Source: Micromonospora foliorum (GTDB taxonomy: Bacteria > Actinomycetota > Actinomycetes > Mycobacteriales > Micromonosporaceae). Taken from it: a DNA stretch of 64,000 nt. The stretch spans positions 1-64,000 of the forward strand of contig NZ_JAKKFF010000243.1 in the NCBI RefSeq assembly GCF_022229015.1, written 5' to 3'. Shown one piece after another: positions 42,704 through 50,423 of the stretch. The notes under the pieces are model-generated. The model was not told the DNA's origin. It did no database searches and saw nothing but the letters and a program-made list of their open reading frames with translations. The first letter of the stretch is position 1, and the number at the start of each line of letters is the position of its first letter. A program made the translations under genes and the position numbers.

Positions 42704-44902
42704 TCACGCCGGAGTGCCGGCGCCGGACCCGTCGGGGCGAACCCGCGATCCAGATCTGAGATCCGGGTTGCGTAGCTGCACGCGACGCAGCAGTTGGGCG
42801 TTGAGCGCGACCACGATGGTGGAGGCGGACATCAGCACCGCGGCGACCGCGGGACTCAGGCTCACTCCGGCCCAGGCCAGAGCACCAGCGGCCAAGGGCA
42901 GGGCCACGACGTTGTAGCCGGCGGCCCAGGCCAAATTCTGGATCATCTTGCGGTAGGAGGCGCGCGAGAGCCGGATGACTCCGGTGACCCCGCGCGGGTC
43001 GGAGGAGGCGAGCACGACGCCCGCGGATTCGATCGCGACGTCGGTGCCGGCGCCGATGGCGATGCCGACGTCGGCGCGGGCCAGCGCGGGAGCATCGTTC
43101 ACGCCGTCACCGACCATGGCCACCCGCAGGCCTCGGCGTTGCAGCTCACCGACCGCCTCGTCCTTGTCGGCGGGCAGCACCTCGGCGAACACCTCGTCCT
43201 CGCCGGGCCGGAAGCCCAGGTCGGCGGCGACCGCCTCGGCCACCGGCCGCGCGTCCCCGGTAATCATCACGATCTTGCGGATGCCCTGTTGGCGTAGGTC
43301 GGCGATGGCTTGGCGCGCCTCGGGGCGGATCTGGTCTTCCAGGGCGAGGGCGCCGATGACGCTTGCCTGCTCGCCGCCGAAGCGCAGCAGGTGCAGTACC
43401 GCCGCCCCTCGCCGGGACCACTCGGCCCGGTGCTCGTCGAGGTCGCTGGGTGCCGTGGCGTCGAGTTCGCGCAACAGAGCGGGTCCGCCGACCGCGTAAC
43501 TGATGCCGTCGACATCGGCGCGCACCCCGCGACCGGTCAGCGACTGGAAACCGGTCGCGGCCCGTCGGGCGCCCTGCTCGGCGGCGGCGGTGACGATGGC
43601 CCGGGCGAGGGGGTGTTCGCTGTCCGCCTCCACCGCCGCCGCGACGGCCAGCACGTCGGTCTCGCTGACGCCGTCGGTGGCGGCGACAGCGGCGACGACG
43701 TGCTCGCCGCGGGTCAGGGTGCCGGTCTTGTCGAACAGCACCGTGTCGATGGTGCGCATCCGCTCCAGGGCGAGGCGGTCCTTGACCAGGATGCCGCCCT
43801 TCGCGGCCACGGCGGTGGACAGGGCGATCACCAGCGGGATGGCCAGGCCCAGCGCGTGCGGGCAGGCGATCACCAGAACCGTGACGGTGCGTACGACGGC
43901 CTCGTCGAGGTTGCCGATCAGTGTCCAGATCAGCAACGTCGCGGCGGCGGTGACGGTGGCGATGTAGAACAACCAGGCCGCGAACCGGTCAGCGAGGACC
44001 TGCGCCCTGCCGCTGGACTGCTGGGCCTGCGCGACCAGGCGTTGGATGCCGGCCAGGGCGGTGTCCTCGCCGACGGCCTCGACGCGCACCCGGATGGCCG
44101 CGTCGGTGGCCACCGTGCCCGCCACCACCCGGTCGCCGCGTTCGCGGCCGACCGGCCGGGACTCCCCGGTGATCATCGACTCGTCCAACTCCGCGCGGCC
44201 GTCGGTGATACGCCCGTCGGCCGGCACCCGCCCGCCTGGGCGCACCAGGACCACGTCGCCGACGCGCAGGTCGCTGACCCGCACCCGTTCGGGCTGTCCG
44301 TCACCGCCGAGGCGTTCGGCGTCGTCGGGCAGCAGCGCGGCCAGGGCCGACAGGGCGCCCTGGGCCTGACCGATGGCCTTCATCTCCTGCCAGTGCCCGA
44401 GCAGCATGATCGTGACCAGAGCCGCCAGCTCCCACCAGAAGTCCAGGTCGAACACGCCCAACGCGGTCGCCGCCGAGGCCACGTACGCGACCGTGATGGC
44501 CATCGCGATCAGCAGCATCATCCCCGGCGCCCGGTCATGGACCTCCCGCACCGCGCCCTGCAGGAACGGCCACCCGCCGTAGACGAACACCACCGTGCCC
44601 AGCGCCGGGCCCACCCAGTCGACACCCGGAAACTCCAGCCGATAGCCGAACCAGCCCATCACCATGTGACTGGTCAGCACGATCGGCACCGTCAAGGCCA
44701 GGCTCAGCCAGAACTTGCGGCGGAACATCTCCGGGTCGTGCCCGGCGTGCTTGTCATGCCCGGCGTGGCCGTCGTGGGCGCCGGCCTGCACGGGCTGTCC
44801 GCCCGGGTCCCCTCGGCGGCTTCCGTGATCACCGTGATGGCCGTGTCGGTCCACCGTCTCACCCGGGGGCTGCAACCGATGGTGCTCGTCCTCCTGCGAC
44901 AT
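42704..44902 (-). CDS. CopB-type copper-transporting P-type ATPase (P1B-3)
   Basis: A 732-residue copper pump. The N-terminus is His-rich (HDGHAGHDKHAGHD) instead of CxxC domains. The membrane site is CPH in VIACPHALGLAIP, which marks CopB-type (Cu) P1B-3 ATPases. ITGESRP, DKTGTLTRGE, HPLARAIV, ITGDARPVA and GDGVNDAPALARADVGIAIG are all intact. The C-terminal helices have AGYNVVALPLAAGALA and LMSASTIVVALNAQLL. ATG 44902 is preferred because GGAGG lies ~8 nt upstream; ATG 44908 is possible and the much longer frame is not. A CsoR-type palindrome sits 24 bp upstream. It is convergent with the P1B-4 gene. Confidence 0.93.
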   Translation of the reverse strand: MSQEDEHHRLQPPGETVDRHGHHGDHGSRRGDPGGQPVQAGAHDGHAGHDKHAGHDPEMFRRKFWLSLALTVPIVLTSHMVMGWFGYRLEFPGVDWVGPALGTVVFVYGGWPFLQGAVREVHDRAPGMMLLIAMAITVAYVASAATALGVFDLDFWWELAALVTIMLLGHWQEMKAIGQAQGALSALAALLPDDAERLGGDGQPERVRVSDLRVGDVVLVRPGGRVPADGRITDGRAELDESMITGESRPVGRERGDRVVAGTVATDAAIRVRVEAVGEDTALAGIQRLVAQAQQSSGRAQVLADRFAAWLFYIATVTAAATLLIWTLIGNLDEAVVRTVTVLVIACPHALGLAIPLVIALSTAVAAKGGILVKDRLALERMRTIDTVLFDKTGTLTRGEHVVAAVAATDGVSETDVLAVAAAVEADSEHPLARAIVTAAAEQGARRAATGFQSLTGRGVRADVDGISYAVGGPALLRELDATAPSDLDEHRAEWSRRGAAVLHLLRFGGEQASVIGALALEDQIRPEARQAIADLRQQGIRKIVMITGDARPVAEAVAADLGFRPGEDEVFAEVLPADKDEAVGELQRRGLRVAMVGDGVNDAPALARADVGIAIGAGTDVAIESAGVVLASSDPRGVTGVIRLSRASYRKMIQNLAWAAGYNVVALPLAAGALAWAGVSLSPAVAAVLMSASTIVVALNAQLLRRVQLRNPDLRSGSRVRPDGSGAGTPA

Positions 44903-44926
44903 GCTCATCGCCTCCTCGCCCTCAAC

Positions 44927-44943
44927 ATACCCCCGGGGGGTAT
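44927..44943. promoter_or_regulatory. CsoR-type copper operator
   Basis: ATACCCCCGGGGGGTAT is a near-perfect palindrome of the TACCCC...GGGGTA class bound by CsoR/RcnR-type copper sensors. It lies 24 bp upstream of the CopB start, in promoter position. No csoR gene is present in the window, so the sensor must be encoded elsewhere. Confidence 0.75.
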
Positions 44944-45170
44944 CGCCGTCCAGGTGTGCCGATGTTCCACACGTCACCCATGCGAACCCAGCATTGCCAT
45001 TGGCGCAGGACAGAAGGCCACGCGTCGGCAGACTCGTCCAGAGGCCACGAACTTGGCCGGCTCTTCCCCGATGTCCATCCGTTAGGTGTAGACGAAGCAG
45101 GGCGGCATGCCGGCGTAGTTGCGGAAGCCGTGACCCAGCCGGCCGCCGTACTCGACGCCGCCGGAGTGCG

Positions 45171-45440
45171 TTATCCCGCAGTGGTGGGCCGGCTGTGCAC
45201 CACCAGCTCGTCGATCTCCAACCGGCCGACGCGCAGCTCCCGCACGACCGCCCGGCGGATCGCCAGCCGCCCGATGACCAGCGCCCCGACGGCCACCGCC
45301 CCAACGGCCACCGCCCCCACGGCGAGAGCGCCGAGCGAGGCCGCCCCCGCAGCCCGCGCGCCTGTAGCCGCCGCGCCCGTCGCCACCGCGCCGTTGGCGC
45401 GCGTCCCGGTCAACCGCATCATGCGTACCTCTCGCTTCAT
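45171..45440 (-). CDS. Small pentapeptide-like repeat protein
   Basis: An 89-residue protein built of near-perfect five-residue steps (ALAVG, AVAVG, AVAVG, ALVIG, RLAIR, RAVVR, ELRVG, RLEID, ELVV), suggesting a small right-handed beta-helix. The N-terminus is basic (MKREVRMMRLTGTR). Similar A-V-G repeat proteins occur in actinobacteria but I know of no assigned function. The start could also be ATG 45509 (23 residues longer). The other long minus-strand frame here is Arg/Gly-rich and is rejected as a shadow. Confidence 0.5.
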   Translation of the reverse strand: MKREVRMMRLTGTRANGAVATGAAATGARAAGAASLGALAVGAVAVGAVAVGALVIGRLAIRRAVVRELRVGRLEIDELVVHSRPTTAG

Positions 45441-45625
45441 CCCGCCATTGTCCGCGTACCGTTGGCCGACCGCTCCCCACAGATCCCGGATGTCACCCCA
45501 CCGTCCCATCCTCGCCCGCGCCGCCCGCTTCGGTCACCGCCCAGCAGGTGCCCCCACTGGTCTCCGCCGTCGCGTGGCAGGCCGGCCGGCGAACACGCCG
45601 CCGGCCGACCAACGGCGGCGCACGT

Positions 45626-46135
45626 CTATCCGGAGGTCAGTTGCTGGGTCAGCCGATCCAGGCCGCCCTTGATCAGCTGCCCGTACTGGTCATCGCCGAG
45701 CGCGCCGATCCCCGCCTGTGCACGCTGGAGGTATTCGCGGGCATGGTCGAGTTCGCCGAGCTTGCGGTAGCACTCGGCCAGACTGAGGTGCAACGACGGA
45801 TACAGGGCTGCCACTGACATCGGCAGGCCGGCCTGCGCCAACCGGGCATCGGTGAGCAGGTCGGCCGCCGCCAGCGCGCGTTGATCCCAGATCAACTCCT
45901 GCTCGACGTCGTCCTGCACGTCAGCCATCGAGTGCGCGAGAACGCAAACGTGCAGAGGGTCGCCTCGTTCTCCGCCGATCTCGTCCCAGATCTGCGTGAA
46001 CACGTCACGGGCAGCCTCACGCCGGCCCTGACCATGATGCAGTTGGACACCTTCGTTGATGCGGACGAGCGTCACGTCAGTGGTCAACGGCTGCTCCCGC
46101 ACAGCTTCATCTCGCGACGAGGGCATGGATCTCAT
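45626..46135 (-). CDS. Tetratricopeptide-like helical protein
   Basis: A 169-residue soluble protein. It looks like two or three TPR-type helical hairpins: EGVQLHHGQGRREAARDVFT, LAHSMADVQDDVEQELIWDQ, and the clear TPR LHLSLAECYRKLGELDHARE. There is no other domain. TPR proteins of this size usually act as adaptors. It follows the PARG-like gene by 87 bp on the same strand and may be co-transcribed. MPSSRDE at 46126 is an alternative start. Confidence 0.65.
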   Translation of the reverse strand: MRSMPSSRDEAVREQPLTTDVTLVRINEGVQLHHGQGRREAARDVFTQIWDEIGGERGDPLHVCVLAHSMADVQDDVEQELIWDQRALAAADLLTDARLAQAGLPMSVAALYPSLHLSLAECYRKLGELDHAREYLQRAQAGIGALGDDQYGQLIKGGLDRLTQQLTSG

Positions 46136-46222
46136 CCTGCCTTAACGCCCGCTACGTCCTGTCGATCGATCCGTCTCTGCCGTCGCAACGTGTTACCGGG
46201 TAAACGCGGGTCTCGGTCGCCT

Positions 46223-47041
46223 TCATCGCGGCCTTCCCGTAAAGCGTTCCGCGAACGTGCGGTACACCGGTGTTCCCGGCAGGTTGTCGAGGATGGCGAA
46301 CACCACGTGGTCGAAGCGATCGACCTCCCGCAGCGCGGAGACGAAAGCGTCGGCGACGGTAGCGGGATCGTTGCGGAACACCCCGCATCCCCACCCGCCC
46401 AACACCAACGTCCGATGTCCGTGCGCGGCAGCGACCTCCAGCACCCGGCGAGCACGCCGGGCCAGCACCGCCGGTACGTCCGCAGCGTGTTCGGGCTGGT
46501 TGCGGAGGATCGCGCCCAGGTTCGGCGCCGCAGCGGTCAGGAACGACGTCGTGTACGGCTGGTCGAGCAGATTGCCCTTGTCGTCCCGGAACACCGGCAC
46601 GTCCGGGGAGAAGATGACGCGGTCGCTGTACCGCAGGTCCCGCTGTTCGCGGTGGAACGCGTAGAACTCCGGGGCGGCAAGGAGACACGGGTACAGCGCC
46701 GAGGATCGGGCGATGCTCTCCTCCTGCGCCTTCGCTCCGCCCAGGAACCCACCACCCGGGTTCTTCGCCGAGGCGAACACCAGACAGGCCGCTCCGGGCG
46801 CCAGCCGACGGGCCGCCTGCAACGTCGACTCGTTCGTCACCTCCGCTCTGCCTCCGCCGGGCTCCGCGTTCCCGGCCGCGGGCACCTCGTGCGGCAGGTG
46901 GAGACGAGTGCCGGCGACTGCGGCACGTACCGCCTCGCCGATGTCGACCTCGTCACCGGCGCCATTGCGATAGCGACCCGAATCAGCGATCGCGACCGTC
47001 TGGCGGGCAATCTCGCGAAGACGACCGCTCACCCGGCGCAC
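46223..47041 (-). CDS. Microbial poly(ADP-ribose) glycohydrolase-like protein (TIGR02452/DUF2263)
   Basis: A 272-residue protein of the bacterial-type PARG family. The N-terminal helical part (LREIARQTVAIADSGRYRN) is typical. The macrodomain-like core has NPGGGFLGGAKAQEESIARS, the catalytic GGG-x6-QEE signature, with the catalytic Glu pair in QEE. SRNN-type loops are represented by FLTAAAPN, and ALVLGGWGCGVFRNDP (here TLVLGGWG) binds the ADP-ribose phosphates. Such enzymes remove poly- or mono-ADP-ribose. GTG 47041 or GTG 47032 is the start. No ADP-ribosyltransferase is visible nearby. It is divergent from the large LuxR regulator. Confidence 0.9.
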   Translation of the reverse strand: MRRVSGRLREIARQTVAIADSGRYRNGAGDEVDIGEAVRAAVAGTRLHLPHEVPAAGNAEPGGGRAEVTNESTLQAARRLAPGAACLVFASAKNPGGGFLGGAKAQEESIARSSALYPCLLAAPEFYAFHREQRDLRYSDRVIFSPDVPVFRDDKGNLLDQPYTTSFLTAAAPNLGAILRNQPEHAADVPAVLARRARRVLEVAAAHGHRTLVLGGWGCGVFRNDPATVADAFVSALREVDRFDHVVFAILDNLPGTPVYRTFAERFTGRPR

Positions 47042-47218
47042 CTGTCTGCGCTGCGACCCTTGTTCTCCACGATGAGGAAGCTAGGCAGTCCCGCCTCTAC
47101 CGGCAACCGGGTTAGTGGTGTCCGTCGGCTGAGAAGATCGTTCGCGGTGAGGATTCCGCAACGCCGAGTCGCCGCGATGGCACTTGTGTCCGAGCCGGGA
47201 AAAGCGAGATCATCACGC

Positions 47219-50170
47219 ATGCTCGACCCCTCGCCCGAGGACGGCGCCGCACCGACCGTTTCTACGCCGCATTTCGTGGGTCGTGATCGGGAGATGGCGG
47301 CGCTTCGGGGCGCCGTGGCCCGGCCACCGGCGATCGTGCTGGTGGAGGGCGAGGCGGGGATCGGGAAGAGCCGGCTGCTGCGAGAGTGGCTGGCCGCGCC
47401 GGACCAGCGCACGGCCTTGGTGTCGGTGTGCCCACCGCTTCGCGAGTCGCTGACGTTGGGGCCGATCGTCGACGCGTTCCGGGGGATCGGCGGCCCGGTG
47501 TCGCGACTGCGGCTCACCGAGCTCGCGGGTGCGTTACGGCCCCTGTTCCCGGAATGGTCTGCGGACCTGCCGCCCGCGTTGCAGCCCCTGGACGATGCGA
47601 AGGCGGCACGGCATCGCCTGTTCCGCGCCCTGGACGAGTTGTTGCGGGCTCTGCGTGTCGACGTTCTCGTGCTCGAGGACGCGCACTGGGCCGACGAGGT
47701 GACGTTGGAGTTCCTGCTGTTCGTCACCTCCCGACAGCAGTCGCACGGGCCAAGCCTCGTGATCTCCTATCGGCCGGAGGAGGTGGACGACGGCTCGCTG
47801 CTGCTGCGGCTGACGTCCCGGTTGCCTGCTGGCGTGACCCAGCTGAGGATCGCCCTGGCGCCCATGCGACCCGACGGCACGGCGGCGCTGGTGTCCTCGA
47901 TGCTGGACGGCAATCCGATATCACAGGAGTTCACGACGTTCATGCACGAGCGGACCGGTGGCGTTCCGCTGGCCGTGGAGGAGTCGGTTCGCCTCATGTG
48001 CGACCGGGCCGACCTCGTCTTCCGCGACGGACAGTGGGTCCGGCTGAAGCTGCGCGAGCTACAGGTGCCGCCAACGGTGCGCGACTCCACCCGGGAGCGG
48101 GTGGGCCGCCTGTCGCCGACGGCGCAGCAGGTGTTGCGAGCCGCGGCGACGTTGGCTGAGCGGTCGTCGGTGGCCACGATCGCGATGACCGCCGGTCTGT
48201 CACCAGCTGCGTGCCGAGGCGCTGTCACGGAGGCGGCCGGCGCCGGTGTCCTGGACGGAGACGACCGCGGCCGGTGGCGCTTCCGGCATGTGCTGGCCGC
48301 CACGGCTGTCTACGAGGCGATCCCGTTGACCGACCGCAGGCACCTCCACCTGCTGGCCGGACGGGCCCTGGAGCACATCCATCCGCCGCCGGTGGCACGC
48401 CTCGCCCACCACTTCCGTGAGGCGGGCGAAACGCAGTCCTGGGCGCGGTACGCCGAGCAGAGCGCCGAGCTGGCCATGGCCTCGGGTGACCACACCAAGG
48501 CGGTCGACCTGCTGGTCGATCTGTTGACGTGGGCCGTGCTGGCGCCGGTGGATCGGGCACGGGTCGCGCGCGTCGCCGGAGTTGCCGCGCTGGGCCGTCG
48601 TGAACCTGTCGACGAGGTCTACCACCGCGTGATCCGTACCCTGCGCTCGGTGCTGGAGACCCCCGGTCTCTCCGCCCGCCAGCAGGCCGAGATCCGCAAC
48701 CCCCTGGGTCGGCTCCTGATCACCGGGGGTGAGGCGCAGGCGGCACTCACCGAGCTGGAGCAGGCGGTGGCCAACCTCGACCATGACCCGGTCGAGGCGG
48801 CTCGGGCAATGACCTACCTTGGCTGGGCCTACGCGGGACCGTGGCCGGCGTCGACCCATCGGCGTTGGCTGGATCGCGCCGCTGAACTCACCGCCGAGTT
48901 CGATTTTCCGGCGGAGCGGCTGAACCTGGCCGGCAACCGAGCCGCGGCGTTGCTCATGCTCGGCGAAGAGGAAGCCTGGGACGTCGTCGCGGGCCTGCCC
49001 GTCGACGGCGCGACCGCGGCAGAGCGTCTCGACGTGGCGCGCATCCACGCGAATGTCGGGACCGGCGCACTGCTCTGGGGCCGGTACGCCGACGCGGAGG
49101 AACACCTCGTCGTGGCCATGCGCCTCGCCGAGGCCGAGCAGGCGTCCCGGTTGCACCACAACGTCGGACTCGAACAGGCCAACCTGGCGTGGCTCACCGG
49201 TCGGTGGGAGGGTCTCGCGGAGCGGAGCGCGGCACTCGCTGACGCCGACCGGGACCGGCCGGCGCACTACCTCGGCAGCATTCGCCTCGCTGCCCGGCTG
49301 GCCGCCGCAGCCGGCCGGCGGCGCGCGGCGGAGGAGCAGTTCCGGCTGGTCCTCGAGGAGTCCGCCCGTCTCGGCGCGGCCGACGACACGATGGAGGCTG
49401 CCGCCGCGCTGGCCAGACTGTGGCTCACGGACGGCAACAGCAGCCGGGCGTTGCAGATCACGAACGAGCCGATGGACACCGTCCAGAGGAAGGGCATCTG
49501 GGTCTGGGCGACGGACCTCGTCCCCGCCCGGATCGAGGCGCACCTCGCCGCAGGGGATCTGAAGGCCGCGACACGTCTGGGCGGCCAGTTCGCCAGAGGG
49601 CTGCGTGGCCGTACGGCGCCTGCGCCGCGCGCCGCGCTCACCGTATGCCGTGCCCTGCTGCTCGCCGCCGCCGGAGACCACGCCCGGGCGGCGGCGGCAT
49701 ACGGTCGCGCGGCGCGCGCCTGGAGCGCGTTGCCGCGGCCCTACGACGCCATGCTCGCCCGGGAGCGTCAAGCCGAGGCGCTCATCGCGTACGGCCAGAT
49801 CGAGCAGGGCCGAGAGCTGCTGGCGGCACAGTACGAGCAGCTGTTCAGGCTCGGAGCCCGCGGCGATGCCGACCGGGTCGCACAGCGGCTTCGCGAACAC
49901 GGCGCCGAGGTCCCGCGACTGTGGCGCGGCGGCCGGCGCGGGTACGGCGACCAGCTCTCACCACGCGAGCTCGACGTGGTCCAACTGGTCGTTGCCGGCA
50001 AGACGAACCGGGAGATCAGCCGGATCCTCGCCAAGTCACCGGCCACCGTGGATCAGCAGCTGCGTGCGGCGATGCGCAAGTTGAAGGTGAGCTCCCGGAC
50101 CGCGCTCGCGGTCAAGGCAGTGGAGGCCGGAGTGTTCGCAGAAGAGGACTCCCTCGACGACGCGTCGTGA
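47219..50170 (+). CDS. Large ATP-binding LuxR-family regulator (LAL type)
   Basis: A ~983-residue regulator. After FVGRDREMAAL, the Walker A is VEGEAGIGKSRLLREW and Walker B is VLVLEDAHWAD. The AAA/NACHT-like region runs to about residue 340. A long helical TPR-like region fills the middle. The C-terminal LuxR helix-turn-helix reads LSPRELDVVQLVVAGKTNRE, followed by ISRILAKSPATVDQQL and MRKLKVSS. Such proteins are pathway-specific activators. The ATG 47219 start is uncertain (ATG 47177 is also in frame) because neither has a good ribosome site. The gene for a giant secreted subtilase follows 253 bp later on the same strand and is a plausible target. Confidence 0.88.
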   Translation: MLDPSPEDGAAPTVSTPHFVGRDREMAALRGAVARPPAIVLVEGEAGIGKSRLLREWLAAPDQRTALVSVCPPLRESLTLGPIVDAFRGIGGPVSRLRLTELAGALRPLFPEWSADLPPALQPLDDAKAARHRLFRALDELLRALRVDVLVLEDAHWADEVTLEFLLFVTSRQQSHGPSLVISYRPEEVDDGSLLLRLTSRLPAGVTQLRIALAPMRPDGTAALVSSMLDGNPISQEFTTFMHERTGGVPLAVEESVRLMCDRADLVFRDGQWVRLKLRELQVPPTVRDSTRERVGRLSPTAQQVLRAAATLAERSSVATIAMTAGLSPAACRGAVTEAAGAGVLDGDDRGRWRFRHVLAATAVYEAIPLTDRRHLHLLAGRALEHIHPPPVARLAHHFREAGETQSWARYAEQSAELAMASGDHTKAVDLLVDLLTWAVLAPVDRARVARVAGVAALGRREPVDEVYHRVIRTLRSVLETPGLSARQQAEIRNPLGRLLITGGEAQAALTELEQAVANLDHDPVEAARAMTYLGWAYAGPWPASTHRRWLDRAAELTAEFDFPAERLNLAGNRAAALLMLGEEEAWDVVAGLPVDGATAAERLDVARIHANVGTGALLWGRYADAEEHLVVAMRLAEAEQASRLHHNVGLEQANLAWLTGRWEGLAERSAALADADRDRPAHYLGSIRLAARLAAAAGRRRAAEEQFRLVLEESARLGAADDTMEAAAALARLWLTDGNSSRALQITNEPMDTVQRKGIWVWATDLVPARIEAHLAAGDLKAATRLGGQFARGLRGRTAPAPRAALTVCRALLLAAAGDHARAAAAYGRAARAWSALPRPYDAMLARERQAEALIAYGQIEQGRELLAAQYEQLFRLGARGDADRVAQRLREHGAEVPRLWRGGRRGYGDQLSPRELDVVQLVVAGKTNREISRILAKSPATVDQQLRAAMRKLKVSSRTALAVKAVEAGVFAEEDSLDDAS

Positions 50171-50250
50171 AAATTGACGTATCCGCTGGATAGCGACGGC
50201 CACTCGTCCCGCCGAGCATGACTGGATGATTCATAGCCGTTGGGCAATGC

Positions 50251-50409
50251 ATGCCTGAGCGACCTGTCGCGGGTGACGACTCCGCCATCGAGCGCCTGCC
50301 ACCACCCGAGCTGCCCCGGGAGCCGCGCGTCAGCGCCCCCGACGCCCGTGACGTTGACGGCGACGGTGCCGACGACCACAAGAACCACGACCCCTACCAA
50401 CCCCTGTAG
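50251..50409 (+). CDS. Possible small acidic protein
   Basis: A 52-residue ORF between the LuxR regulator and the subtilase, ending 14 bp before the subtilase ATG. It is Pro- and Asp-rich, with DARDVDGDGADDHKNHD resembling a calcium-binding loop. It lacks a clear ribosome site. It may be a real small gene or just the subtilase leader. Confidence 0.3.
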   Translation: MPERPVAGDDSAIERLPPPELPREPRVSAPDARDVDGDGADDHKNHDPYQPL

Positions 50410-50423
50410 GTCGAAGGACTCTC

